From contig NC_088775.1 in NCBI RefSeq assembly GCF_954871325.1, positions 75,927,561-75,991,560 of the forward strand: a stretch of 64,000 nucleotides of DNA. The letters are read 5' to 3'. Made by a program: the position numbers and the translations under genes. Of this stretch, positions 22,900-36,260 are shown in pieces (positions within the stretch are counted from its first letter, which is position 1; each line of letters begins with the position of its first letter). A model generated the notes under the pieces. That model had not been told where the DNA came from. It was given only the letters and a program-made list of their open reading frames with translations, and ran no database searches. The stretch comes from Gordionus sp. m RMFG-2023. Taxonomy: Eukaryota; Nematomorpha; Gordioida; Chordodea; Parachordodidae.

Positions 22900-23780
22900 C
22901 TGAAATGATTTTTAGAAGCATAGCGGAGTCTGCAAGGGTTTAAAAATTAATAAAATTGAAATATCAGATGTGGCCTATTTATTTAATAATATTTGATGCA
23001 ATTATGGCAAATCTCTGGTATTCATAGTGTGTTGTATTTGTGGAAGAAGTGTTATTAAGTGGTAATGATAAAACAGATTAAAGTTGAAAATAGAAAGGTT
23101 TACGAAATGGGCAGAAGAATTTGAATATAGATAAGTAGAAAGAAATCGATATTTATTATATCAAGGTTTACGAAATGGGCAGAAGAATTTGAATATAGAT
23201 AAGTAGAAAGAAATCGATATTTATTATATCTAAGTCGGTTCTTGTGGATGCAGGGGAAGAACGTTATCGGAAAGGTAATTGAAAACTAAAGGGGGTCGAT
23301 TCTTTTAAATAATTAAGGTCAATTTTGTTGAGTGATTGCAAAATGTGGAAAGTACTGAAATTACTTGTGGAAATGGATAGTTATGGGCAGAATTTTATTA
23401 AATAAAAGTATATCCAGATCTTAAGAGCAAGATATACTCGTCAGTGATTAGGCTGGCTTTATTGTATGGAGATGAATGCTGATTTAAAAAAAGCAGAAAA
23501 GCAGATAATGAAACAGAAATAAGAAGGCTCAAAAAGGTGCTGAGTAAATCTAAGGATTTGTGAGTAATGACATTATTAGGAAAACGTTGGATCACTTAAA
23601 TTCAGGTTGAGAAAAAGGTAAGTGGGCTTCTTTGGTTGTAGAATTTGGAATAAACTTAGAAGAGGACTCTCAAATAAAAAAATGGAAGAATGTGGTTGTC
23701 TAAGACTCATGGAGCTCAAACCTATCAGAGGATATGATTAATCACAGAAAAAGGCGGAGGACTAGAATTAAGAGTCCGAA
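22900..23780 (+). pseudogene. RTE-like LINE relic (C-terminal region)
   Basis: Plus-strand pieces read KIYSSVIRLALLYGDECW, then EIRRLKKVL and later fragments with many stops. This is the post-RT segment seen in the LINE at 62275-64000, whose counterpart reads KIYSSISIVQPTILYSSKTW. It holds a 68-bp tandem duplication. Its left boundary is uncertain. Confidence 0.7.
23097..23230. repeat. 68-bp tandem duplication
   Basis: The unit starting GGTTTACGAAATGGGCAGAA occurs at 23097-23164 and again at 23165-23230, nearly identical. It lies inside the LINE relic, and the near identity shows the duplication is more recent than the decay of the LINE frame. Confidence 0.9.
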
Positions 23781-23924
23781 TAAAGCTTATATTTCATATA
23801 AATGATATTAGATTGGAATAAAATCGTAAATATGGCGACATTATTTATTTTGAAATTAATGGCTGAATAACAATTTTTTATTTTAATATATTTTAAATGT
23901 CAAGCAATATCAGAGCTGTAACTA

Positions 23925-24110
23925 AGAACTTTTTGTTAGAGGGGGGGGGGTTGTAAGAGTTACTTTATACAAACCAGAGGTGTTGCTTGGGGGGGGTCTC
24001 TGATATTTGCGAAAAAGAATACCTACATATTCACAAATTAAATTTTCGACCACTACTAAATTTTCTGTGTAGCGGGGGGGGGTGGCTTTTCCTTTAACGT
24101 TAACAAGCTT
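23925..24110. repeat. G-tract-bearing MITE relic
   Basis: CAGAGCTGTAACTAAGAAC runs into a 12-base G tract, with two further G-rich blocks at about 23990 and 24075. The arrangement resembles the hAT-like G-rich family, but no second end or target duplication was identified. Confidence 0.45.
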
Positions 24111-24464
24111 TTAATGTTAAGACTAATTATTAATTTAATATAATCAATTTTTAATAACTTTTTATTGAAAATTATATAAATCTATATAATGATAAATATA
24201 ACTACAAAACAAAGTAAACAAAAAAATCTAACAACTTAATTTTAAATAATCACGTTTTTTAAAATTATTATATATTTGTTAAAACTATTTATAAAAGAGC
24301 TTACATTTAAATAAATGCATAATTATAGATTTATATCTTCCCAAAGATTATGATAATATCTAAGAATTTTGATTTAAGTTTTTGTACAATGCCTATAAAT
24401 TTTGGCGTCATTTATAAATGCCTAATTTTGCCTCCTAGATTTTTTAAAAACTTGAATTATTGAA

Positions 24465-25400
24465 GAAAAAAAAACTGTTAGTAGATGCGACTATAAGAAT
24501 AAAAAGAAAATTGTTTAGATCTTCATTTGTTAAAATCTTTTTGGTTTCGTTTTGGGTTAGGGTATTAATGTTGGTGTTTGAAGGGAATGAAGAGATACAA
24601 GTAAAGCCCCATAATAATTTGCCGAGGGCCAGTGATAGTTGTCTTCATCAAGTCTTAATCCATCTACGTGGGATAATTGGTGGTTACAAGATTGTTGGAA
24701 ATGTATATATTGCTGTCAAACCTCGATTAACAACATGATTAATTTCTGAATGATGTTGGTGTCACCCATAGCTATGCATGCCATTTAAGCCCTGCCTACC
24801 CTTTAAGTCAACTGGATAATTGCATTTGTTACACAAATGCGTCTGTACGATGTCATATCCTAGATGTAAACCTATAGCAACTCTCAATTGCTTATCTTAT
24901 AAGAGATTACCAAGGTTACGACTAGGAAGTAACTCCATTCATGACCACCAACTCCATCAGTTGATTTAAGGAGTTAAAGAGAGTCCAAAAGTCTATTGCC
25001 TGCACTGCTTGGAAGTTAAGTAAGGTGTGATTACATTTTTGTGAATGAGGATTGATGGAGATGGTATATTACCTTCCATTTGTTAGTTACGTCTATTAAT
25101 AAAAGGTCAGTGGGGTATATGAAGCCTGGGATAATAAAGTTGTTTGTAAATCTGAATGATAAAAATGATAATAAAGATAAAAGATTGAGTGGAAAAGTTT
25201 AAACTACTAGATATGAAAAATAATTGAACGAGTGACCATTTGAATGGGGCTGATTTAACGATTACTATTTTTTCTGCATATATTTATAATTTGTTCTAGT
25301 TTGGATATAAAATTGTCTTTTTAAAAAAAGGAAGATGAACGGAATATATGTAAAAATTTAGGTATTTAGAACATTTAGGTATTAAAAATAGACACTAGCA
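24465..25400 (-). pseudogene. RLE-type retrotransposon relic, inverted
   Basis: Minus-strand frames align with residues ~570-870 of the protein at 38834-41617. Examples are DKQLRVAIGLHLGYDIVQ and CNKCNYPVDLKGR against ADELRFAIGLRLNCEIVL and CKHCETSVDRKGR. LALGKLLWGFTC matches WSRGQLLVWDFTC. Upstream pieces around 25100-25400 match the thumb region. The frame is broken many times. The plus-strand 92-codon ORF here is an antisense shadow. Confidence 0.83.
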
Positions 25401-27000
25401 TGCTGGTAAAGTTGAAAAATATTAACATAAATTTTAAAAACTGGAGCCGAATTTTTAAGATTTCTTTTTTTAAATATAAATATAAAAACGAATACTTATA
25501 TCTATGTGAGATGGCTAGCTAGTCCTATTATTTTTTTTAAAATACTTATTATATATTTCTTTTAAAATTATATTTTTTTAACCCCTCCAAAGGGGATATA
25601 GATAAGTATATAAAGTTTAACACTTTTTTAAAGTATGAGTATCCTAATCTTACTATATTTAAAGAATAACCTAATATGAAGAGTGTTATTAATAAAGTAT
25701 ATAACTACGTGGGTGTGGCTAAAAATGTGTTTAAATGGGGTTGCCTCGATGATGAAAACTATGATATTGTTCTATCAATCAAAGCTATCATTAATATTTT
25801 ATACTTATTTAATTATATATTATATAAATAAAATTATAACAATTAATAAAAAAAAATTGTTTGATACAATTCACAATTTAATCTCAACAATAGTTGTTAA
25901 TTGTGGCATTTTTTTTAAATCATGCAATCATGAAAAATAAGGTATCTGAAATGTATATAAAAATGGCATCTGTATCTTGATAATTTTTGGAAATGTATCT
26001 GTACCTATATCTATTTTTAGGCCATGTGTCCGTATCTAGGGAATTCAAAAATATCTTTAAAACCGTGTTAGAGACCTGCAAAATTAATTATGGTAAAAAA
26101 TTCTATCTAGCTCCGACCTTTGACCTCTGCTGTTCCACACTTTTTATTAATGGAATAATTAGAAAATATAACTCAAAATCATTTTTATTTAATTCTCTAT
26201 TTTAATGTTATGCATTACATTTAAACATTTAGCACTATCTCTGATAATTTAATGATGTTTATTTATTTTCTATTTATTACAAAATATTAAAGAACAACAA
26301 GAAATGTTTTCACTTTTCTGATTTTTAAAATTTTTTAAAATTAATTTTAATTTTATGATATTCAATTCAGAAAAAAAGTAAGAATATGAAGGAAATATAA
26401 ATATATTCGAGCCATGAACAGGGTTGCCAGGTAAAAATTATAATAAGTGTTCTAAAAATTATCACCTTATTTATAGATTCCCGCCTAATCACCAAAATAT
26501 TTGCTTATTTTAATTTATCTGCCCTATTTTTAAAAATTAACAAATAATTTTAAAGCACCTTTTTAAATTTTATTTTCTTCCAATTGATAGAGGTATAAAA
26601 GTAAACCACTTCTTAAAAGAACCAAAAGCAAAAAAAAATATTAAAAAAAATAAGAAAACCAATATTATGACAAATACAAAAATGCCAGTTCTATCATTTT
26701 ACTAAAATTTGAATTAATTCTTCAATTCTTTTTATATTGAATTAAATTTTAAAAAACCAATAACTAGTAAAACAGAAGAAAAAATTATAGTCAGACAATA
26801 TATTTAATAATTCCTAATTTTTTGTTTTTTTTTGTTCAACCCATAGAAGTAAGAGAATTAATATTCTTAATTGTGAGATCATTTTAACATATAAGAGAGG
26901 AAATTATTGAAAAAAGATACAAAATTAATTAGCTATAAGACAATCTAATGTTAGAGATATACTGCATAAAAAAATATCGGGATTTTTAAGCCTACTCAGA
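25401..27000. other. AT-rich DNA, nothing firm
   Basis: No gene can be supported; ORFs of 72-85 codons are of chance size. GTGTTAGAGACCTGCAAAA at about 26066 resembles a family 2 MITE end without a visible partner. Confidence 0.35.
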
Positions 27001-27008
27001 ATAGAGGG

Positions 27009-27273
27009 TAGTGATCTGCATCAACCCTAATTTTCAACAATTTTTATAATTACTCAAAATGCAAGATATATGTTATATGGCGTCTAGTTACTATAAATAA
27101 AATAAAATATTTATATTTTACATTAAAAATTCAACATAAAATTAATAAATTTAGAACTAAAAAAAAATTTCCAAGGACCGACCCGACCCGGACCGAATTT
27201 TTTAAAAAAATATTAGGCCCGACCAAGCCCTAACCCTATTTTATTTTTAAAAATAGGTTTTTGCATATCTCTA
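27009..27273. mobile_element. Family 2 MITE copy, inverted
   Basis: Ends are TAGTGATCTGCA and the complement of TAGAGATATGCA. The body contains the complement of GGTCGGGCCTAAT and of TAGACGCCATAT, shared with 10539-11178. No clear 8-bp duplication remains, so it is an older copy. Confidence 0.75.
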
Positions 27274-27280
27274 GGGCACC

Positions 27281-30200
27281 TTAAGAAAACTAATTCAAAA
27301 GTGAAGTAGAATGTTTCTTATTAAAAATAAGATTTATTGGAATTTATTTAATTGAGAGAAACAAGTTTCCATATCAAACTATCTTCGAAGATTACACTTG
27401 ACAGGATATTACTTCTATAAGGCAGGAAAAAACTCATTTGAAATTTTGTTTACATCATGCTATTACATATATCCTGAGAAGAAACCATTAAAGAACATTA
27501 CAAAGAAAGTTAAATTGGGATTTTAAATACTAAATTAGACAAAAGAGCAATGGGGAACACAATCATAGATTAATCAAAATTTTATATAGATTTTGGATAG
27601 TAGAAAATAGGATTTTAAAAATATAAGTAGAAACCAACCGTCCTGATTGCTTAAGAACTATTAGGTTTTCACATAGTATCATGGGGCTTGCGTGCGAAAA
27701 GCTTGGGATGCATTCTATTTATAAATTATATAATGATTATTGTTAAATATCAAGATATCGTCAATTAACTGATACCAAAGATACATTTATTAGGACATAA
27801 TGTATATCCACCAAATCACTTTAAAAGGATGATATCAATCTCTTAAAATTGAGATATCCTCAAACTACTTAGAAATCAACCACCTAAACCAAGGATTATT
27901 TGGTCAGAATGTGTGCCAGAATCTTATTAATTCAATAATTTTGGAAAGTATTCGTGATATGTGTAATCTATACAATCGGGCAATTAAGTGTGCTTAGAAG
28001 TAGATATATTATAATGCAAATAAATATTCATTAGCTAATATTATAGATTTGAACATTTCTATATGATAATGCAATTGCATTAGGAAAAAATAAAAAGATT
28101 TTTTTAAATTTCAAATAATGCCATCATATTTTGCTATTTTTATACGAAATATTTATAATTAAATGGTAATATTATATCAATAAAACATTGTGCATTAAAA
28201 TAGAATTATAAAAAAACCACTTGGTTTCACGCCTTGTAGGGTGTGGTGTGTGTGAATAGGTACAAATTCAGATACGACACCCATTTTCAGACCTATGATA
28301 ATATTTTAACAAAAATTGGGCCAACTATCCCTGGTCTCCCTTATATTAAATCATGATAGTAAAATCATATTAATTATTATAAATATGTAATATATATTTA
28401 TTTTAATAATTGCAAATGTTGTAAGGGTCAATTTTGAATAAGCACCTAGTTACAATTATAAATTGCATAATTAGTAAAGTAACTTATAACTAGTTGTAGC
28501 TACATTTCAAAAGAAAATTTATTTTATAAATTATTTATATACAACCCTAATTCTTATCTTATCTTAATGTAATCTTTAAAGAAGGAAAGAAAGAAAGAAA
28601 TATCATAAAAATTTGTGCTTTACTAAGCAAATCTTTCGATAGGAACACTTGATGTAAATAAGATATTATATATAAACAGTATTTAAATTTGGGAAACCAT
28701 CGTATAAATTGCGAATGAGATATATAAAAAAGGAATTAGTAATAAATATTTTTTCGCAAAAAAATATGACTAATTACTTCAACAATACCAATAATTTTAA
28801 AAATAACTTAAATTCTGTTGTGGGGAAGAGGTATACAGAAATTTATCAGGAGGGAATGGAACCACAAATGCCGATTCATAGTTATAGCTCTGGATTTAAC
28901 GTTTAGGTAAGCTTAAATATAATTAAGCTTTATAATTCATATATTTAAAACACCATAATTGCTGTTAAATTCAAGCTTAAGCTTAAAATAATTCCTAACA
29001 ATTTAATTTTTTTTAGTTTTCAAAAATATTTTAAAATGGATTTAGGATATAAGAATAAATATTATCCTTATTAACATATTAATGAACATTAACATTTTAA
29101 AAATATATTTATTTTTTATTTACAAATTAAGCCATTAAAAAGAAATTGATTAAAATTTTAAATAATTATTTTAAAGTCAATATCAACTCTCAAACTACAT
29201 TCATCTTTGAAATTCTAAATTGATATAATAATAGTAACAAGATTCAATGAAGTAATTTTTTAAATATCCTTTTGAAAATGCGAAAACAATAGAAATAATC
29301 AAAAGATACAAACCCAAAATTAGTTAAAACGTTCACGCATGATAAAATTTAATATAATGGTTTCATATTGGAAATTATTTTATAATCGAATATCAAACTT
29401 GAAAATCACTTATATATTTAATGATTTGAAGAAAAAAAATATTTCCTATACCAATTATCTGTGTCGTGTTGCCTATTTCGCATATAATAAAACTAATAAA
29501 AAGTTTATTACCCTTACATTCGATATTTATATAAAACCTTTCATTTATTATGTTCAGTTAAAAGTTATATTTGCATAGAATAATAAAATTTAATTTATCA
29601 TTCTGATGGTGATACTAGTGTTTTTAATGTAACTAGAAATACATTTCGACAAAATAACTTTAGCCTGCAACTTACATTTTTTGGTATGTAACTATAAATA
29701 TAACTAGTTTCATAAAATTTATATTCTATTATATCTTAAATAAAAGGTGTTTGAATATTTTTATAAATGTGCGTTAATACATTAAAGTTAAAATAATATA
29801 GTTTCTAATTTTTCCCGCCAATCACATCGGAAATCTAAATTTTATGATATGTGATGTCAGGCTTGGCCCAGTGGGAATTTAGTTTTGCCAAGCCCAGAAA
29901 AATAAAATTTTGCCAGGCCCGTTTCAATTCTTCACTAAGGTTATCCGGATTGGCCCTGTTTTTAATTTTTTAAAAAAATACAAGGTCTAAAACAAAATAA
30001 ATATTGTTGAACACCAAAATACACAACTATTAATCTTGGGGTGTAGTTAAATTAAAAACACTATGTTTTGTGGATTATCCCTTCTATGAAATATCAGAAT
30101 TCGTCAAATATACACCGTGTTGTAAGCGATAAATCTGTCAATTCAAAATAATTCAATCTCTATAACAAATAAGAAAGGGATAGATTTACAATGTTTAAAG

Positions 30201-30910
30201 ATTTCAATATCATTTTAAACTAATTTTCTAGGACATAAAAATAATTCTAAACAAGAAAGCAAACTTATATTTTGTATTATGATGGTCTAAGTTGAGAAGC
30301 TATTTTTTGACTGGGGTGGGGATGGGGGGGGGGGATTCCTATTAAATAACTATTCCGGTGGAAACCTAGAGTAGGGAGAGAGAGTACTACTTAAGTTCAA
30401 ACTTTCAAAATTAATAATACTTTGCAACAACATTATTATGAATGAAATTTTCAGGAACATCAGATCAACACCGTTCTTCTTTATTCTAGTATGTGAAACA
30501 CCGATTAACTCAAATATCTAGTGGCTGTATGGTCATTGAGTTTATTGATGTGGGGGGATGGTTTCTTAAAATGAGTATACCTCAAATTTATACCTAAGAT
30601 ACCACAAATTAGTCGCTATCCTTGACCAAATTATATTTTTACATGTGGTGTTGGGGGGGGGGTACCGGCGCATTCTAATATTAGACAGATTCATGTCACA
30701 ATAATAATAAAATTTTTAAATTGAAAATTTTGATATGAACTCGGCATTTTATCCGATTTTATTTCCACCAAAAGTTTACAATTTATCCCAATTTAGAATT
30801 TAAAAGATAAAACCAAAAATACCTAAATAAAGAAACTATAAACATTTTAATATAATAAATCTATAACTCAAAATGCTATCGAGTTCAATTTTGCATGTCA
30901 TTTTAGGCTA
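27281..30910. other. AT-rich DNA with a GGCCC-rich relic and G tracts
   Basis: Near 29850-29965, GGCTTGGCCCAG, GCCAAGCCC and GCCAGGCCCG suggest a decayed relative of the family 2 MITE. G tracts lie at about 30328 and 30653. Short ORFs at 28709 and 29339 are of chance size. No gene is supported. Confidence 0.4.
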
Positions 30911-30916
30911 AATAAT

Positions 30917-31121
30917 TAGTGTTGTTAAATGGCTCGAATTTACCCGATTTAACTTTATAGCCAAAACATTATTAGCTAAGCCTGGAAATTTTACCAATAG
31001 ATGTGTAAACCGTTCTGTCATCCATGGGCAAAATTACAAGCTTGAGTAATTTATTTTTAGCTTAAGTCTTGAATTAGCTGTTTATTAAAAATCGCTTAAA
31101 TAGAGCCCTTTAACAACACTA
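30917..31121. mobile_element. Family 1 MITE copy, decayed
   Basis: The ends TAGTGTTGTTAAATGGCTCG and the complement of TAGTGTTGTTAAAGGGC enclose the family body (TAGATGTGTAAACC etc.). The flanking 8 bp no longer match. Confidence 0.85.
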
Positions 31122-31809
31122 CAAAAAAATCAGATTAGACTCTAAATTAATGTCATATTTATTCTGCTATTGCTAACTAATAATACTGTTTTAATATATT
31201 TAGAATTTTTCCTAATTTTTTTTAATAAGATATATTAAAAATTATATCATCTAATAACTTACTAATATATTTTTTTTTAATTTTCAAACTAAATCTCGAA
31301 TTATTTCGTATAAAAAAGAGCCAGGCTTATATCACCGATTCGAATAATCAAAGTGGCTTTTTCCCTTTTAAATCTCATCTTTCCATCTATGAAAAAATTC
31401 AGACTAGTCACTGTATTTTTAGAAATAAATATTAATAAAAACTTAAAAAGATTTAATTTTCTTTAACAAATTCAAGCTTTTAAATATTTTTTTTTTCAAA
31501 AAAGGCCAAAGGTTAGAGGAGGAGTGTCCTCATCTGTTTAAATTTTATTAGGATGACATAAACTTATCTATATTCACATATTATATTTTTAAAATTTGAA
31601 ATAATGAATAATTTTTAATAGCAAAAAAAAATAGAAATTTTTTTAAAAATTTCAATTCAAAAAAAATTTTTAATAAAATCTGCCCGTCAAATTTTGGTTA
31701 ATGATGCTTACTACCAAGTGAATGTTTGGAAATATTTTAAATACCAATCTAATTTGCTAAATACCGACCCAAATTTTTTAAAATGTAATAAGACCCTTAT
31801 TATTTAATA

Positions 31810-31973
31810 TATTAAAACGGAATCACGTGGTCGAGTCCGGCCTTCTATATATCATCCCCCCAAGGATGGAACTACCAAGTTAGAATAAGAAAAAAAACAT
31901 AATCATTCCTGGGATTCGAACTCGGGAGCATAGGATAAGTAAGCCAAGCTCTTGCCTACTATACCATAGAGGT
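31810..31973 (-). mobile_element. tRNA-derived SINE
   Basis: On the minus strand a pol III A box (TGGTATAGTAGGC, 31966-31954) and B box (GAGTTCGAATCCC, 31923-31911) are spaced as in a tRNA. A non-tRNA body follows containing CTTGGTAGTTCCATCC and GGCCGGACTCGACCACG. The acceptor and T stems do not pair well, so it is not a functional tRNA gene. The AT-rich tail begins near 31810. No second copy was noticed in the window. Confidence 0.75.
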
Positions 31974-32467
31974 TTTCCAAAAATCACGATTTTTCAAATA
32001 TATATTATAAATATATTTGGTAGTGCCTATCCAAATGAAAAATGAACAAAATTCAAATTTGATAGATGGTACCTTAAGGTACCAAGCATCATTAACCTCT
32101 AATTTTCTATAACTCTTTTCTAGGGTGATATGTATCACTTTTTTAAAAAAAGTTCTTTATAATGAATTTTATATAATATTTTTTTTTCTTCGTATAATTT
32201 TTAATATATTCTTATTTGTTTTGTTTTAAAATATATTTCATTTTGATATCATTTATATTGTATTGTATTTTTTAATTGAAATCGTTTTAAATATATTTCA
32301 TTTCTTTTTGATATCATTTATTATATTGTATTGTATTTTTAAATTGAAACCGTTTTTAAATAAAATCATTCACAATAAAAAAAAATATAAACTATTTAAA
32401 AAAAAATTATATTTTCAATATATAAATAATAAATAAAATTACATCCCCGTTACCTTATTTAGTAATT

Positions 32468-32521
32468 TAGTGTTGTTAAACGGCTCAATTTGAGAAAACG
32501 GCTCAAATTTTAACAGTACTA
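32468..32521. mobile_element. 54-bp family 1 MITE reduced to its ends
   Basis: TAGTGTTGTTAAACGGCTC is followed within a few bases by the inverted partner CGGCTCAAATTTTAAC..CTA. Only terminal repeats remain. Flanks AGTAATTT and AGTGATAT are similar at six of eight bases. Confidence 0.6.
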
Positions 32522-32690
32522 AGTGATATCATAATTTGTAATAATTGTTTGATAAAAAAAAATACGGCTTTAAAAGTGGCGTCTGTGTTCCAAATTTTCT
32601 ATCCCCCTCCCCTGATATCTGCCAAAAATTAATATTTGTTTTCTTGCAATTTATATGCAAATTAAGAACGGGCATTTCATTAACTGGCGC

Positions 32691-32909
32691 TAGTGTAAAC
32701 GGCTAGTTTTGACCTGATTTTTAAAAAGGGCTAACTCGATATTTTATTCTGAAAAGATATTATGCAAGCCTTAAGAGTTGCTCATAGATGGCACAAAGGT
32801 TTGAACATCTATTAACGAAATCTCAAAGCTTAGACAATATATTTCTGGTGAAAATGTTGAGTTAGCCGTTATTAAAAATCGGCTCAAATAGAGCCGTTTA
32901 ATAATACTA
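32691..32909. mobile_element. Family 1 MITE copy with 8-bp target duplication
   Basis: A 219-bp element with inverted ends (GGCTAACTCGATATTTTATT and GTTGAGTTAGCC). Flanks are ACTGGCGC (32683-32690) and ACTAGCGC (32910-32917), a single mismatch in eight. The middle shares CATAGATGGCACAAAGGTTT with the copy at 51562-51786. Confidence 0.9.
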
Positions 32910-32919
32910 ACTAGCGCTA

Positions 32920-35900
32920 GTCATTTACAAAATAATTCAAAATGATTATATAGTTGATTCATATTCTAATGTTTGTAAATACAAATAATACCTAACATAG
33001 AAATATACAAATTTTAACCGCTTCCCCCTCCCTCCCTCTTACTGCCCCTTTACTAAAATTTTCTAATTATCTATAGAATGGGATGGGCTAATATAAGAAA
33101 TAATATTTAATTTATATTAATTAGCATAAAATAATAATTTGTTGACTAAAACCTTTCATTTATATCATCTTTATAAGACACGCTAAATGTTTTATAAGAT
33201 TAACTTTAAAATCGATTGATTTAAAATAAAATTGTTATCTTTATTTATATTCTTATATATATTTTTTTGTTTAGCTCTTATTTTCTTTAAAATTATATTT
33301 TGTACCATTTCCAATAAATTTAAAATTTCATTAATAATATATCAGAAATTTTTGGAATGGAAGTAATATATTTATCATTTGTTAGATTCAAATGTATTTT
33401 TTTTTGAATCGTAAATGTATTATATCCTATTATGCAGTCAGTGCAAGTCTTAAAATTTCAAACTTTAAACACTCAATTTCTTCCCGTTAAAGGAAGGTGA
33501 ACATGATATAACACGTTACATATTAATTATAAATTTAGGTCAAAATTTTTTTTAAAATATTTTATATTATATAAAAGCAAAATGAAATAAATTAAATGCA
33601 AAATCAAATTCATTTCCAGCTGTTTGAATATTTATAAAATATAATTAATAATATTTATTAATTAAATTTTATTTTCAAATTTTTAAAATGAAAAACTATT
33701 CATGATCATGGTCAATCGATGAACTTGAACAATCAAGTAACAGCCTCACTTTTGTATATTTTCTTTACACTTATTATTACGTCAAATTGTGAATTTTTTT
33801 ACATTTGGACTCATTTATTGTAAAAACAATATATTAAAAATTAAATTTACTTAATGCTTTTTTTTCATCAATAAATTTTTACATGCAAAAATTATTTGAC
33901 ATCAAATAATATGAAGCTAAGTTATTATGGGGCAGTTTTTAGCCCATCAGTATTTTAAATGTGTAAAAATTTTGACTTAGAAAAAAACTATCTTGTAACT
34001 CGGTCCCGGTTAAACTTTTAGTTAAAAATGATACTATCTAAATTGTTTTATATGTAGAAATTTGTCTGTTTTTGTGATTAATAATTTAAGTTAATAAAAC
34101 CCCCGTCCTTCACTCCCCCAAAATAATTACTATAAATTCAAAATAAAATAAAAAAACTGAACATTTAAAAATTGTAACAAAGCTAAATGCCTGCAATAGG
34201 TGATCTTAAAAATCACCAATAGAATTTCTGGAGCATGCAACATAATAGTGCCTCACCTCACCTCTTAGTTCCCCATTTTTTTTTTATTTAGAAAGTATTA
34301 TTTCGTTCTACGTGAATTTTTTATACATAAAAGTTTTCGTGTGGCTGTTTTTATATATTTGAATTAAAATAAACTGATCATTATGGAAATTAGGGGGGAT
34401 GAAATATTGAAATATAAACCTAAACAATTTCCAATTTAATTTTAGATTAATTTTTGCAAAATAAGGAATATTAAGTATATCATAAAAAAATAAATTCTGT
34501 CTAAATAAAAATTTGTATTATATTTTGTCTACAGATTTTCAGATATTTCATGGTCAGTGTCAACCTCAACATTATAAAAAAATATTTCTAAACATGAATT
34601 ATTGCCTTTTATTATATTTCTCTTTCTGCTTACTAATATTGAATTGAAAGATAAAAAAAAAATTCTTCAGATAATTTAAAATTTATTCAAAATCAAAAGA
34701 AAGATATAAGATATTTTTTATAAATATTTATGATTATTTTTTTAGAAAATAACAATAAATATTTAAAAAATTTGGTAAATAATTTTTATTAAAAATCGTT
34801 TATTTTCGGTGAAATAGTAAAAATTAATAACCATCTGTTAACGCTATTATTAAGGTTAAAATCTTTTTTTTAATATTTGAGTAAGTAGATTGGTATTTGA
34901 AATTAAAATTTGGTAATATTTTGTAGGTTAGAAAAATAGGATTTAATAAGAATTCTGATAAATCGGGTTATATATCTAAGATTGTTCAAATTCTAAATCT
35001 TGAGGCCCAATTCCAACCTAATATTTCGTATAAGAATTAATTTTATAAATTGAAGCTTCAATCCGAATCGTTTAGTTATAATATGTTAATAATTTTATTA
35101 AAAATAATGATTAAAAAACAACTTTATTTAAAAAAATGCAAATTTACTAAAGACATTTAATTTTCAAGGGGAAGATTTTGGACCATCGGGTTTAACCATT
35201 GTATTATAGATAATTTTTGACACGATAGTTATTTGGCAAATTGCATAAATTTTTCCGGATATTATATTGCAGGATATTTTGTTTTTTAAATCGTCAACTC
35301 GTGTTTTTATCAGCATGTTATCAAATGGAGTTTATTTTTTTATATATGTTTTATTTGATAAAATGATTTATTAGATTGGGGGGGGGGGTCATTTTGCCTA
35401 CAAATTTTTTAAAGGGGTAGTTTTGGGGGTTATAAATTAAATTTATATGAAATGCAGTTTTTTTCATTAAATTGAAATATGATTAAAATTCATGCAATCA
35501 TTAATAAAAATCGAATTTTTGGGGGATTATCAATTAAATTTCTCGATGAAACAGTTTTATCGAATATGATTTACAACACCTATTACATCGGTATCTCAAA
35601 CTCTTATTGTTGTTATCCACTTGCATTATTGGATTGTAACAAGTATGTTCTATTCCTGACTGTATCAATTGGTTATTTAAACAAAACTCCTAAGTTGCTT
35701 TATCGTTATGAGTATATGTATTACTTTAAAAATATTCATTTGAAAAAAAAGAGAGGAAATAATCATAAGTTTGCATGGAAGGATCATATACATATATACT
35801 CTAATAATAATCGGAACTAAGGATTGTAGCTCTAAATGATAATAAAGAAATAAAAATTATAGCTCTAAATATGTTAAAATATCAAAAACTCGAAAATGAT

Positions 35901-36260
35901 AATATTTATAATTTAGATACATTTTACAACTTTTTTTTTAAAAAAAACTTCCAAAAATATTTCTAAAAAATAAAATAAAACATTAACCAATCAGATAAAG
36001 AACCAATTCAATGCCCCCCCCCCCCATCTCAGAAAGTATCAACAAACGAGATTTAGATGTATTAATTTCAAAAGAATGATTAATTATATTCCTTACATTT
36101 AAATACCAAAATCATTGCAAGATATTGCCATTAACGGTTATCCTTTTAAAAAAGTTTAAAACACCTTTAGGTAAAATATAATGATATTGAATATTTAGCT
36201 AAAGTTATTTTATTTAATATTTTAATCCGAGAAAATTTTTTATGACATACATTCAAAGAC
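32920..36260. other. AT-rich DNA, one longer ORF, otherwise nothing recognised
   Basis: Homopolymer-rich A+T sequence with G/C tracts at about 35378 and 36015. Apart from the weak 113-codon ORF listed separately, no gene, RNA or repeat can be supported. Confidence 0.4.
35479..35820 (+). CDS. Hypothetical 113-aa ORF, uncertain
   Basis: Longest unexplained ORF outside the elements. It begins MIKIHAIINKNRIFGGLSI, is rich in Tyr, Asn, Ile and Lys as expected from AT-rich DNA, and ends in a basic/His-rich tail. No motif, signal peptide or family is recognised. At this base composition one such ORF in 64 kb is not improbable by chance, so I give it little weight. Confidence 0.15.
   Translation: MIKIHAIINKNRIFGGLSIKFLDETVLSNMIYNTYYIGISNSYCCYPLALLDCNKYVLFLTVSIGYLNKTPKLLYRYEYMYYFKNIHLKKKRGNNHKFAWKDHIHIYSNNNRN

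Noticed and set aside
24460..24738. 92-codon plus-strand ORF
   Set aside because: Antisense to the RLE relic, whose minus-strand reading has clear homology.
28709..28906. 65-codon ORF ending next to a strong GTAAGC donor-like site
   Set aside because: The stop codon TAG lies exactly before the donor, no neighbouring exon or family was recognised, and the length is of chance size.
31905..31973. A functional tRNA gene
   Set aside because: A and B boxes are present but acceptor and T stems do not pair; better explained as a SINE head.
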